A stretch of DNA of 22,095 nucleotides. Origin: Chloroflexi bacterium RBG_13_53_26. GTDB lineage: Bacteria > Chloroflexota > Dehalococcoidia > UBA2247 > RBG-13-53-26. The position numbers were made by a program, and so were the translations under genes. The notes beneath the pieces were generated by a model, which ran no database searches, was not told where the DNA came from, and saw only the letters and a program-made list of their open reading frames with translations. Position 1 is the first letter of the stretch, and the number at the start of each line of letters is the position of its first letter. Positions 1 to 7,363 of this stretch are shown one piece after another. The stretch spans positions 1 through 22,095 of the forward strand of contig MGMW01000090.1 in assembly GCA_001795035.1 (NCBI GenBank). The letters are read 5' to 3'.

Positions 1-1
1 G

Positions 2-1252
2 GAGGAGGTTAGTCAACCCGTCAGCTTCGGGGGCAATGTGAGGGCATTGGTCAAGGGAGGCTGGGGTTTCGTCAGCTTCAATGCGCCGGATGACCTGGGT
101 GAGAAGGTAGAGCTGGCGGTGAGACATGCAAAACTCGTGGGGAAGGGTGTTACCAGCTTCGCTTCGGTGGAGCCGGTGGTGGATGCTTTGGAGGAAGTGG
201 CGGCAAAGGATTGTTCGTTCGTCCCTTTGGCCGAAAAGAAACGGCTTGTCGAAGAATATACCGGAGTCATAATGAGTACGCCCAAGGTGGAGACTTCGGT
301 GGTTGGATATAGAGATCGATGGAGGAAAGTCGTCTTTGCCAACTCTGAAGGAAGTCACATAGAGCAGAGCGGCAGCGACCTCTCCCTTCGCCTTTCTGCA
401 ATGGCCAGGGATGGGGGCGATATACAACAGGCAGGTCTGAGCGTAGGAAGCAGAGGTGACTACACCCGGGTTGAAGGGCTCCATGCCCAGGCAGGAGAAA
501 CAGCGCTGCGAGCAGTGGAGTTGCTTTCTGCCCCCAGGATGAAGAGCGGGGAGTATTGGGTGGTATTGGATCCTGTGCTTGCCGGCGTCTTCGTCCATGA
601 AGCATTTGGGCATCTGTCTGAGGCGGACTTCACCTATGAGAATGAGCGAATGAGAGAGATCATGGTGTTGGGACGGAGATTTGGTGGTGAACATCTCAAT
701 ATCCTGGATGGTGCTGCCGTGCCTGGCTTGAGAGGCAGTTACAGGTATGATGATGAAGGAGTGCCGGCTGCCAGAACCTACCTTGTCAAAGAAGGGGTGC
801 TTGTGGGAAGGCTTCACTCCAGGGAGACAGCAGCCAGGATGGGCGAGTCTACCACAGGCAATGCCAGGGCAGTGGACTATCACTATCCTCCTATCGTGCG
901 CATGACCAATACCTTCATCGAGCCGCAGCAGGTGTCGTTCGAAGAGATGATCGGTGAGATCAAGGAAGGGGTATACGTCAAGAACTGGTATGGCGGGACT
1001 ACCAGCATGGAGATGTTCACCTTCTCTGCCGGAGAGGCGTATTCCATTCGAAATGGCAGGGTTGCTGAGTTGCTGCGCCCGGTGGTGCTCACCGGCAATA
1101 TATTCACCACACTCCAGAACGTAGACGCCATTGGCGATGATCTGCAGATGAACCAGGGGGGAGGCTGTGGCAAAGGAGGCCAGTCACCGTTACCGGTATC
1201 CAATGGCAGTCCCCATATTCGGATTCGGCACTGCCTTATAGGTGGGGCATAG
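2..1252 (+). CDS. tldD: TldD family metalloprotease, 5' end cut by window edge
   Basis: Catalytic subunit of the TldD/TldE (PmbA) protease, a cytoplasmic zinc enzyme that trims unfolded peptides and matures some RiPPs and antitoxins. The reading frame is open to the left edge (it enters as EEVSQPVSFGGNVRALVKGG), so the GTG at 38 is an internal valine; roughly 40 N-terminal residues of this ~460-residue family are missing. Counting from that GTG, the zinc/catalytic motif HEAFGH is at residues 187-192 (nt 596-613), followed by LSEAD. The late cysteine of GGGCGKGGQ at about residue 377 fits the third metal ligand described for E. coli TldD. The C-terminal PHIRIRH block is also typical. The stop lies 7 nt before the likely pmbA ATG, so the two are co-transcribed. 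No RiPP precursor gene is visible in the window, so the substrate is unknown. Confidence 0.93.
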   Translation, partial: EEVSQPVSFGGNVRALVKGGWGFVSFNAPDDLGEKVELAVRHAKLVGKGVTSFASVEPVVDALEEVAAKDCSFVPLAEKKRLVEEYTGVIMSTPKVETSVVGYRDRWRKVVFANSEGSHIEQSGSDLSLRLSAMARDGGDIQQAGLSVGSRGDYTRVEGLHAQAGETALRAVELLSAPRMKSGEYWVVLDPVLAGVFVHEAFGHLSEADFTYENERMREIMVLGRRFGGEHLNILDGAAVPGLRGSYRYDDEGVPAARTYLVKEGVLVGRLHSRETAARMGESTTGNARAVDYHYPPIVRMTNTFIEPQQVSFEEMIGEIKEGVYVKNWYGGTTSMEMFTFSAGEAYSIRNGRVAELLRPVVLTGNIFTTLQNVDAIGDDLQMNQGGGCGKGGQSPLPVSNGSPHIRIRHCLIGGA

Positions 1253-1259
1253 GGCAGAA

Positions 1260-2585
1260 ATGAGCCAGTCTTTGAAATCTCGAATTGAAGGTATTCTGTC
1301 CATGGCGAAGAAGCGTGCCCAGGAGGCAGAGGTTTTCGTCAGCTCGGTGGATGATACGCCTGTCATTTTCGAGGCCAATCGCCTGAAGCAATTGCAGACG
1401 AATCAGAGTATGGTAGTTGCTCTCAGGATTGTGAAGGATGGGAGGATCGGTCTCTCTACTGCTACCACGCTTGATGATATCACCTCGTTGGTTGATCGAG
1501 CAGTTGAGGTTTCCCAATTTGGCACGCTGGCCAGATTTGAACTACCGTCATGGCAGGATTACCCTCATGTGGCAGGGTATGACGCCGAGGCAGAGACGTT
1601 TGATGTCGATCGGATGGTTGAATTGGGTGAGTTGCTGATATCAAGAGTGCGCCGGCATACTCCCGATCTGCTTTGCGATGCCAGCGTAGGCAGAGGTGTA
1701 GTTTCGGTGTACATCTTGAATTCCAGAGGAGGAGAAGCGAGTTTCAAGCGAAGTTTCTTTGGTTTGGCGTTGGAAGGTAATTTGATTCGAGATACCGATA
1801 TGTTGTTTGTTGGCGATAGCGACAGCTCCTGCCACCCGATTGAAGACATTGAGAGGCTGGTTCACTCAGTGGTGAATCAGTTGGAGCTATCCAGGAGGCA
1901 GGCTTCCGTGACCACTGGACACCTGCCGGTGATTTTCACTCCGCATGGAGTAGTCAGTGCTGTGATTGCCCCATTGACTGTGGCTTTCAATGGACGGGTT
2001 GTGTTGCAGGGAGTTTCTCCCCTTTTGAACAGGAAGGGGGAACAAGTCTTCAGTCAGAAGCTATCTGTGCGGGATGATGCCACTGTTGCCTATCGTCCCA
2101 GAAGTCGTCCCTGCGATGATGAAGGAATACCGAGCCAGAATACATCTCTTGTCGCATGTGGAGTGGTGGAGGGTTTTATCTATGACCTTCAGACTGCTGG
2201 CCTGGCTGGTGTTAAGAGCACGGGCAGTGGCGATAGGGTTGGTGGCAGCCTGCCGGCTCCATCGGTAAGCAACCTTGTTGTTGAGACAGGTGATACCGGC
2301 TTTGAAGACATGGTTCGAGATGTGAAAGAGGGGTTGGTGGTGGAGCAGCTCATGGGAGCAACGCAAACCAATGTTCTTGGTGGTGATTTCAGTGGCAATG
2401 TCCTGCTCGGATACAAGGTGGAAAACGGAGAGATAGTGGGTCGTGTGAAAGATACGGTGGTCTCAGGCAATATCTATCAAGTGCTGGATGGGTCTATCGT
2501 TGTTGGCCAGGAAGCAAGGTGGGTTGGGGCGGTTTTCACCCCCGCTATTTTGTGTCCGGACTTGGCCGTGGGTGGCAAGGGGTGA
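1260..2585 (+). CDS. pmbA: PmbA/TldE family protein, partner of TldD
   Basis: Non-catalytic partner that pairs with TldD to form the peptide-processing chamber. The 441-residue length is normal for PmbA. It keeps the family architecture but has no HExxxH, as expected of TldE: an N-terminal helical/beta domain (AEVFVSSVDDTPVIFEANRL), then the C-terminal domain with LPVIFTPHGV, a DDEGIP stretch (here CDDEGIPSQNTSLV), and the late GNVLLGYKVENGEIV block. I chose the ATG at 1260, 7 nt after the tldD stop. A GTG at 1242 overlapping tldD would add six residues. Its stop is 5 nt before the acetyltransferase start, so the three genes form one transcription unit. Confidence 0.93.
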   Translation: MSQSLKSRIEGILSMAKKRAQEAEVFVSSVDDTPVIFEANRLKQLQTNQSMVVALRIVKDGRIGLSTATTLDDITSLVDRAVEVSQFGTLARFELPSWQDYPHVAGYDAEAETFDVDRMVELGELLISRVRRHTPDLLCDASVGRGVVSVYILNSRGGEASFKRSFFGLALEGNLIRDTDMLFVGDSDSSCHPIEDIERLVHSVVNQLELSRRQASVTTGHLPVIFTPHGVVSAVIAPLTVAFNGRVVLQGVSPLLNRKGEQVFSQKLSVRDDATVAYRPRSRPCDDEGIPSQNTSLVACGVVEGFIYDLQTAGLAGVKSTGSGDRVGGSLPAPSVSNLVVETGDTGFEDMVRDVKEGLVVEQLMGATQTNVLGGDFSGNVLLGYKVENGEIVGRVKDTVVSGNIYQVLDGSIVVGQEARWVGAVFTPAILCPDLAVGGKG

Positions 2586-2590
2586 AGCAG

Positions 2591-3118
2591 ATGGTGAAGG
2601 GGAAGAGAGTGGTCCTTCGCGAGAAGAGACTGGAGGATGCCTGGAACGATTATGCCTGGAAGCAAGACCCTGAGCTGGCTCGTCTTGACGCTACCCTTCC
2701 TTTGGATTTGCCTTTCTCTATGTATTTGATCAGCTATGCGGAAGAGTTGAATAACTGTGACGGCAGAGCACACATCTACGCCATCGAGACGCTGGATGGC
2801 AAACACATCGGTAATTGCAGCTACTACAATCTCGATCGGGACAGGAGAGAGGCTGAGCTTGGCATCCTCATCGGAGAGACGGCCTGCTGGGATTCGGGAT
2901 ACGGCACTGATGCGGTGGCTGCTCTGGTCCATCATGCGTTCCAGAAAGAAGGCTTGAAGAGGATGTATCTCCATACTCTGGTGGGAAATGTCAGGGCGCA
3001 AAAATGCTTTCGGAAATGTGGTTTTGTTCCCTGCAGGCAGGTGACAAGGTCCGGGTACGATTTCATCCTCATGGAGATCAGGGAACAGGAAGTCTCCTCC
3101 GGCGAAGACTCGACGTAG
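2591..3118 (+). CDS. GNAT family N-acetyltransferase (RimJ-like)
   Basis: Predicted acetyl-CoA-dependent N-acetyltransferase, 175 aa, target unknown. It opens with the strand KRVVLREKRLEDA typical of RimJ/RimL-type GNATs. The acetyl-CoA-binding motif A follows the strand REAELGILIG and carries the loop DSGYGTDA (residues 101-108, the Q/RxxGxG/A region). Motif B is GNVRAQKCFRKCGF (residues 132-145), with the Asn and the conserved GF turn. I chose the ATG at 2591 because AAGGGG lies 8 nt upstream and residue 1 aligns with the family's first strand; an open frame from 2519 overlaps pmbA and adds no recognisable sequence. It is the last gene before the palindromic terminator, in the tldD-pmbA operon. 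The link with the protease may be simple co-transcription. Confidence 0.85.
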   Translation: MVKGKRVVLREKRLEDAWNDYAWKQDPELARLDATLPLDLPFSMYLISYAEELNNCDGRAHIYAIETLDGKHIGNCSYYNLDRDRREAELGILIGETACWDSGYGTDAVAALVHHAFQKEGLKRMYLHTLVGNVRAQKCFRKCGFVPCRQVTRSGYDFILMEIREQEVSSGEDST

Positions 3119-3201
3119 AACATGGGCTGCCTTTGGATTCAGTGTTCTCTTGCTATGTCCTTCTCATAGTCTTGGTGTACCTTCAGTAGGCTACAAAACA
3201 G

Positions 3202-3231
3202 AGATGGACCACCTTGCAAGGTGGTCCATCT
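3202..3231. terminator. 30-bp perfect palindrome, likely bidirectional terminator
   Basis: AGATGGACCACCTTG is followed directly by its exact reverse complement, giving a 15-bp self-complementary arm that would form a strong RNA hairpin on either strand. It sits between the convergent acetyltransferase (+) and SDR operon (-). On the minus strand it is followed by a T-rich stretch (TCTGTTTTG); on the plus strand the T content is weak. Termination is inferred from structure and location. Confidence 0.75.
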
Positions 3232-3273
3232 TCATATTCGTAGCGTTGTGGATATGGGACTACGGCAGATTGG

Positions 3274-4209
3274 CTATTTCTTCTCCTCGGGTGGGGCCGG
3301 ATTGATGTAGCCCTTCAGCAGGTTGGGCATACATTTCTCGACCTCGTCCACTGTCCATGGGCCGTAGTTGTCCCAGTCCCTGTTGTATATGGCGCTCTCC
3401 TTGGCAGGCGCCCAGTAGGAGAAGAAGGCCCCGGCGCTGCCGAAAATGCACCCGTTGATCTTGCCGGCAGCTTCGCTGGCCAGGTAGGTCGGAATGGCAG
3501 CCAGGTAGTCTGCTGTGGCCACATGGGTCACTTCGTCATATCGCTCTTTGGTCCAGAGGCCGGACTCAACTCTCTTCTTGTAGCCGGCTAGTACTTCGGG
3601 TCCCATCGTCATCCTGGTAGCGGCTCTGGGGCAGATGGCGTTGCAGGTCACGCCGTACTTGCCGAGCTCCCAGGCGGCGGCATAGGTCAGGCTGGCGATG
3701 CCGCCCTTGGCCGCGCCATAGTTGCAGTGGCCGACCGTTCCCACCCACGCCTCGGATATCGTGTTGACGATTCTGCCGTACTTCTGTTCCCGCATAAAGG
3801 GAGCCGCATGCCTGATGGTGTTGAAAGTGCCCTTCAGGTGGACTGCTATGACGACGTCCCAGTCCTCCTCCGACAGGTTCCAGAGCATCTTGGCCCTGTC
3901 AATGCCGGCGACATTGACCAGGATGTCGATTCTGCCGAATGTCTCTACGCAGGCCTTGATCATGGCCTCGGCGGCCTTGAAGTCCGCTACGCTGCCATAC
4001 TGCGGAATCGCCTGAACGCCTAGCTTCTTGCACTCATCAACCGTAGCGTCAGCGAGTGATGTGCTGGCGCCCTTGCCGTCGGTTCCTCCGCCCAGGTCGC
4101 ACGCCACTATGTTGGCACCCTCCTTGGCCAATGATAGGGATACCGCCTTGCCGATGCCGCTGCCGGCACCGGTCACCACCGCATTCCTGCCCTTCAGTCT
4201 ATCAGCCAT
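3274..4209 (-). CDS. SDR family NAD(P)-dependent oxidoreductase, copy 1 (last in operon)
   Basis: Short-chain dehydrogenase, 311 aa, probably oxidising a 3-hydroxyacyl-CoA or another secondary alcohol. Visible motifs are the Rossmann TGAGSGIG (residues 13-20), NVAG (99-102), and the catalytic set S152, Y164, K168 in YGAAK. Strand 2 ends CDLG, with Asp at the position that usually favours NAD(H) over NADPH. At about 310 residues it is longer than the classical 250: after the core there is a C-terminal extension ending INPAPPEEKK, shared with the two paralogues upstream. This resembles the dehydrogenase part of peroxisomal multifunctional enzyme type 2. The start is well supported by AAGGAGG 8 nt upstream. 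It lies 30 nt after copy 2 and is the last gene before the palindromic terminator. Substrate unknown. Confidence 0.88.
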   Translation of the reverse strand: MADRLKGRNAVVTGAGSGIGKAVSLSLAKEGANIVACDLGGGTDGKGASTSLADATVDECKKLGVQAIPQYGSVADFKAAEAMIKACVETFGRIDILVNVAGIDRAKMLWNLSEEDWDVVIAVHLKGTFNTIRHAAPFMREQKYGRIVNTISEAWVGTVGHCNYGAAKGGIASLTYAAAWELGKYGVTCNAICPRAATRMTMGPEVLAGYKKRVESGLWTKERYDEVTHVATADYLAAIPTYLASEAAGKINGCIFGSAGAFFSYWAPAKESAIYNRDWDNYGPWTVDEVEKCMPNLLKGYINPAPPEEKK

Positions 4210-4239
4210 TGTTGAATCCTCCTTCTCGATCGATGACCG

Positions 4240-5184
4240 TTATTTCTTCTCTTCTGGCTTCGGTGGAGCCGGGTTGACATAGCCCTTGAGGAGTTTGTCT
4301 GCTGAAAATCCCGCCTTGATTGCTTCCAGCGTCCATGGTCCTTCAGCCGGATTCTCCACCTGGGCAACTGCTTCCGGCTTGCTGTAGCGGGCCACGGTGA
4401 GTGCCGTGGTCAGGAACACTTGCCCGTTGATGAGGGCTGCGTCATCGCTGGCCAGGAAGGCCACGACCTTGGCAAACGCCGAAGGATCAACCATTTCTCG
4501 ATCCATCCTCTTCAGCACCGAGGCATCCATGAGGCCCTTTTCAACCCGTTTTACCACCATCTCGCGTACCTTGGGATCGTCAGTCATGCGCGTCTTTGCT
4601 CGCGGGCAGATCGCGTTGACTGTTATCCCGGAAGGGCCTAACTCCTGGGCTGCTCCCCAGGTGAGCGTAGTGATACCGCCCTTCGCTGCACCATAGTTGA
4701 GGTGGGTGACACCGCCCAGCCAGGCTTCCGATGTGCAGTTGATTATCCTGCCGTATTTCTGCTCCCTCATAAGAGGAGCGGCATGTCGGATGAAGTTGAA
4801 GGTCCCCTTCAGATGGACGCCCACCACCTGGTCCCATTCCTGTTCTGTCATATTCCAGATCATCTTGGGCTTGTCTATTCCGGCTATGTTGCACAGAATG
4901 TCGATCCTGCCGAAGGTGTCCACGCAGGACTTGATGGCTGCCTCTGCGTCGCTGAAGCTGGATACGTTGCCGAACTGCGCTATGGCTTTCCCGCCGAACT
5001 TCCTGCATTCTGCTGCTGTTTGATCGGCGGGACTCTGGTCAGTCCCTGAACCATCCACAGCTACTCCGAGGTCACAGACCACCACATTGGCACCCTCTTC
5101 TGCCAGTGCCACAGCCACTGCCTTGCCGATTCCTCTCCCCGCACCGGTTACTACGGCATTTCTTCCCTTTAGTCTATCGCCCAT
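4240..5184 (-). CDS. SDR family NAD(P)-dependent oxidoreductase, copy 2
   Basis: Second of three tandem paralogues, 314 aa. TGAGRGIG at residues 13-20, NIAG at 99-102, and catalytic S152, Y164, K168 fall at the same positions as in copies 1 and 3, so the copies align without gaps through the core. The strand-2 end CDLG again predicts NAD preference. The C-terminal tail ends GYVNPAPPKPEEKK, almost the copy-1 tail. AAGGAGG lies 7 nt before the ATG. The substrate-lobe region after K168 (from about residue 190) differs most between copies, which suggests different substrates or stereochemistry rather than redundancy; this is inference. It follows copy 3 after a 90-nt gap in the operon. Confidence 0.88.
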   Translation of the reverse strand: MGDRLKGRNAVVTGAGRGIGKAVAVALAEEGANVVVCDLGVAVDGSGTDQSPADQTAAECRKFGGKAIAQFGNVSSFSDAEAAIKSCVDTFGRIDILCNIAGIDKPKMIWNMTEQEWDQVVGVHLKGTFNFIRHAAPLMREQKYGRIINCTSEAWLGGVTHLNYGAAKGGITTLTWGAAQELGPSGITVNAICPRAKTRMTDDPKVREMVVKRVEKGLMDASVLKRMDREMVDPSAFAKVVAFLASDDAALINGQVFLTTALTVARYSKPEAVAQVENPAEGPWTLEAIKAGFSADKLLKGYVNPAPPKPEEKK

Positions 5185-5274
5185 AACTGATCCTCCTTAG
5201 TTCTAGTCTATGCAGTTCGCAGCCTGACGACCTGTCGATGGAAGCCAGACAATCTCAACCAATGGACCTACCTG

Positions 5275-6219
5275 CTAATCCCTGGGTGGGGCCGGGTTGA
5301 CATAGTCCACCAGCAGCTCTTCTGGCACGCGCTTCTCCAATTCTTCGATGCCCCACTTCTCTTCGATCTCCCAGCCCCTGGTGAACTTTCTGATTACGTT
5401 CGGATGATTCCATATTCCTATTGTTGCTCTCGAAGTGACAAAAACGCAGCCGTTTATGTTGGCAGCGGCATCGCTGGCGAGATAGGCTATGAAAGGAGCA
5501 AAGTGCTCCGGGTCGGCGCCTTCCCTTCGCGTTTCTTCCATCCCTTTGAGGCGCTCCTCTGAGATCAGACCGGCCTCGATTCTCTTTTGAAGGCCCTGGT
5601 CCTGGTCGTCCCCGACACTAAGTCTTGTTCTGGCTCTTGGAGCGAAGGCATTGCAGGTTACCCCGTATCTCCCCATCTCACGAGCGATGGCATAGGTCAG
5701 GCTGACAATTCCTCCCTTGGCAGCGGCGTAGTTCGTATGGCCTACGGTTCCGGCGTAGGCCTCAGAGGTGCAGTTTACTATCCGTCCGTATCTCTGCTGT
5801 CTCATGATGACAGAAGCATGTCTGCAGAGGTTCCAGGTTCCTTTCAGATGAACAGCCAGCACACGGTCCCAGTCTTCCTCTGACATGTTGAAGATCATCT
5901 TTGGTCTGAGGATGCCAGCTATATTGCACAGGATATCCATGCTGCCGTGATTGCTGACGCAGGCCCTGACCATTTGCTCGGTAGCCTTGAAGTCAGACAC
6001 ATCGGCGTAGTATGCGGCCGCTTTGACACCCAGACTGCGGCATTCCTTGACGGTATCATCTGCGGGACCCTGGTCGCATCCTGTTCCGTCCATGGCCACT
6101 CCCAGATCACACACCAGGATGTTAGCTCCTTGATCGGCCAACGCCAGGGCCACTGCTTTGCCTATGCCCCTGCCCGCGCCGGTTACCAGGGCACTTCTGC
6201 CTTTCAGTCTCTCCCCCAA
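5275..6219 (-). CDS. SDR family NAD(P)-dependent oxidoreductase, copy 3, TTG start
   Basis: First SDR of the operon, 314 aa, with TGAGRGIG (13-20), NIAG (99-102), S152, Y164, K168 in YAAAK and the shared tail DYVNPAPPRD. It carries a few extra residues after the core relative to copy 1 (the GDDQDQGLQKRIEAGL region). The start is a TTG at 6219: translation from there gives GERLKGRSALVTG, which lines up residue for residue with MADRLKGRNAVVTG and MGDRLKGRNAVVTG of the paralogues, and AAGGGG lies 8 nt upstream. It begins 26 nt after the MaoC-like hydratase gene, which ties dehydrogenase to hydratase. Likely role: 3-hydroxyacyl-CoA dehydrogenase-type step; the substrate is not determinable from sequence. 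Confidence 0.88.
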   Translation of the reverse strand: MGERLKGRSALVTGAGRGIGKAVALALADQGANILVCDLGVAMDGTGCDQGPADDTVKECRSLGVKAAAYYADVSDFKATEQMVRACVSNHGSMDILCNIAGILRPKMIFNMSEEDWDRVLAVHLKGTWNLCRHASVIMRQQRYGRIVNCTSEAYAGTVGHTNYAAAKGGIVSLTYAIAREMGRYGVTCNAFAPRARTRLSVGDDQDQGLQKRIEAGLISEERLKGMEETRREGADPEHFAPFIAYLASDAAANINGCVFVTSRATIGIWNHPNVIRKFTRGWEIEEKWGIEELEKRVPEELLVDYVNPAPPRD

Positions 6220-6227
6220 CCTTCGGT

Positions 6228-6233
6228 CCCCTT
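6228..6233 (-). promoter_or_regulatory. Ribosome binding site deciding the TTG start of SDR copy 3
   Basis: On the minus strand AAGGGG occupies 6233-6228 with an 8-nt gap to the TTG at 6219. No in-frame ATG or GTG fits the paralogue alignment, so this site fixes an unusual start. Confidence 0.6.
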
Positions 6234-6245
6234 ATCGGTGGCTTG

Positions 6246-6671
6246 TTACTTGGAGGGTAGGGCGACCACGGCTGTACCTGGGGTAATCCTCTGCCCTGCA
6301 GGATTCTCTACCCAGATCTCTACTTCCACAAGATTCTGGCCGTCCTTGACATATTTCTTGGTTACCTTTCCCTTGCAGAGCAGCTTCTCACCGGGGAAGG
6401 CATTGCCGCGATATTGAAGGCTTATCTTCTTCAACTCGCCCTTGGGCCCGATCCAGTCGGTCAGGAGCTGCGTCAGATAGGCCGCCTCAAGCCTGCCATG
6501 GACCAGCACATTGGGAAATCCCATGGATTTGGCGAACTCCTTATCATAATGCAGCTCAAAGAAGTCGCCCGAGGCCCCTGCCCACTGAACCAGGGTTCGT
6601 GTTGTGGGCGTCTTCTCCAACGTGGGAATATCACTGCCTTCTGTGACGTCTCCGTAGTGAATCTGTGCCAT
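6246..6671 (-). CDS. MaoC-like (R)-specific enoyl-CoA hydratase/dehydratase subunit
   Basis: Single hot-dog domain protein, 141 aa. The hydratase-2 signature is recognisable as AGASGDFFELHYDKEFAKSMGF, with the catalytic pair D36 and H41 and the downstream VHG turn (residues 57-59). The usual Asn-Pro between Asp and His is replaced by Phe-Glu. The start is the ATG at 6671 with GGGAGG about 11 nt upstream; a longer open frame reaching 7010 runs antisense-like through the neighbour's coding region in another frame and is not a real extension. The adjacent upstream gene is a second hot-dog protein lacking the His, so the pair probably forms a heteromeric MaoC dehydratase of the ChsH1/ChsH2 kind. 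It would hydrate an enoyl-CoA whose hydroxyacyl product an SDR next door could oxidise. Confidence 0.85.
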   Translation of the reverse strand: MAQIHYGDVTEGSDIPTLEKTPTTRTLVQWAGASGDFFELHYDKEFAKSMGFPNVLVHGRLEAAYLTQLLTDWIGPKGELKKISLQYRGNAFPGEKLLCKGKVTKKYVKDGQNLVEVEIWVENPAGQRITPGTAVVALPSK

Positions 6672-6694
6672 ATCTCTATTGACCTCCCTTTCGT

Positions 6695-7117
6695 TTAGTA
6701 GCTCATTATGGTATTGGTGCTTATCGCCACAACTTCGCCTCTCTGATTCTTGTGTGTCGATTTGTATACCATCAGCGCCCGGGGACCTTTGTCGCTGGAC
6801 TTCTCCTGCAACTCCGCAAACTCGTGAGAGGTGAAGATCTTGTCGCCTTTCTTGATGGGCTTGAGGAACTCCCAGTCTGCTCCCCCGGCCACACTTCGCT
6901 TGTAGGGCAGTGGCACACCTATCAGCATTGCGCCGCTGCTGATCATCGCTGCGGTGACAAGGCCTGGCGGAGCGGTTTCCTTCCAGATGGGGTTCGGGTC
7001 CCCGATGCACTCACAGAAGCTCTTGATCACGGTCCCGTCAATCTCCATTGACTCTTCTATCTTTCTCCCGATGTAGGCCCTTACCTCATCCAAGGTGGCC
7101 AGTTTGCTTTCAGCCAT
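6695..7117 (-). CDS. MaoC-like N-terminal-type hot-dog protein (FAS1-DH/PF13452-like), non-catalytic subunit
   Basis: First gene of the SDR operon, 140 aa. An N-terminal helix (DEVRAYIGRKIEES) leads into a hot-dog fold with IGDPNPIW (residues 38-45). The GD and NP of the hydratase motif are present but the catalytic His position is Trp45, the state usually seen in the inactive half of two-part MaoC enzymes. VAGGADWEFLKPIKKGDKI is the typical central strand and turn of this half. The loop between NPIW and PPGLV is shorter than usual for the family. AAGGAGG lies about 4 nt before the ATG. The gene ends 23 nt before the catalytic subunit. It likely shapes the acyl-CoA binding tunnel of the heteromer (inference from ChsH1/ChsH2-type enzymes). 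Confidence 0.8.
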   Translation of the reverse strand: MAESKLATLDEVRAYIGRKIEESMEIDGTVIKSFCECIGDPNPIWKETAPPGLVTAAMISSGAMLIGVPLPYKRSVAGGADWEFLKPIKKGDKIFTSHEFAELQEKSSDKGPRALMVYKSTHKNQRGEVVAISTNTIMSY

Positions 7118-7157
7118 AAAACCTCCTTTTTGCAGACACTTGTCTTCTAAGAATCTA

Positions 7158-7187
7158 AGGATATCTCAAAGCCAGTTGGTTAGTCAA
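7158..7187 (-). promoter_or_regulatory. Candidate sigma-70-type promoter of the MaoC-SDR operon
   Basis: On the minus strand TTGACT (7187-7182) and TATCCT (7163-7158) are separated by 18 bp and lie about 40 bp upstream of the first operon gene. The -35 matches 5 of 6 consensus bases and the -10 matches 4 of 6. The rest of 7118-7363 shows no gene. Confidence 0.35.
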
Positions 7188-7363
7188 AACTCTTCTTGGG
7201 CCTGTTACCCTCTTTCTGAAACTGGCGGAAGAGCTTCAAGGGTTCTCACGGGTTGCAGTGTTGAGTTGGGCGAGGAAGCAATTCTGGCAGGGCTATCGTA
7301 GGTGATTGACACTGATGGGCACCAGCCAATTCCCGATCGGTCAAACGTAGACTTGTGGCAAGC

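Noticed and set aside
38..40. GTG as the true start of tldD
   Set aside because: The frame is open to the window edge with family-like sequence, and the family has about 40 more N-terminal residues.
1..3118. RiPP biosynthesis cluster around tldD/pmbA
   Set aside because: No precursor peptide, YcaO, radical SAM or transporter gene is visible nearby; TldD/PmbA alone is widespread housekeeping.
6672..7010. Extension of the MaoC hydratase frame upstream to 7010
   Set aside because: It overlaps the well-supported upstream MaoC-like gene on the same strand in a different frame and has the basic, repetitive composition of a shadow frame; the ATG at 6671 has a good ribosome binding site.
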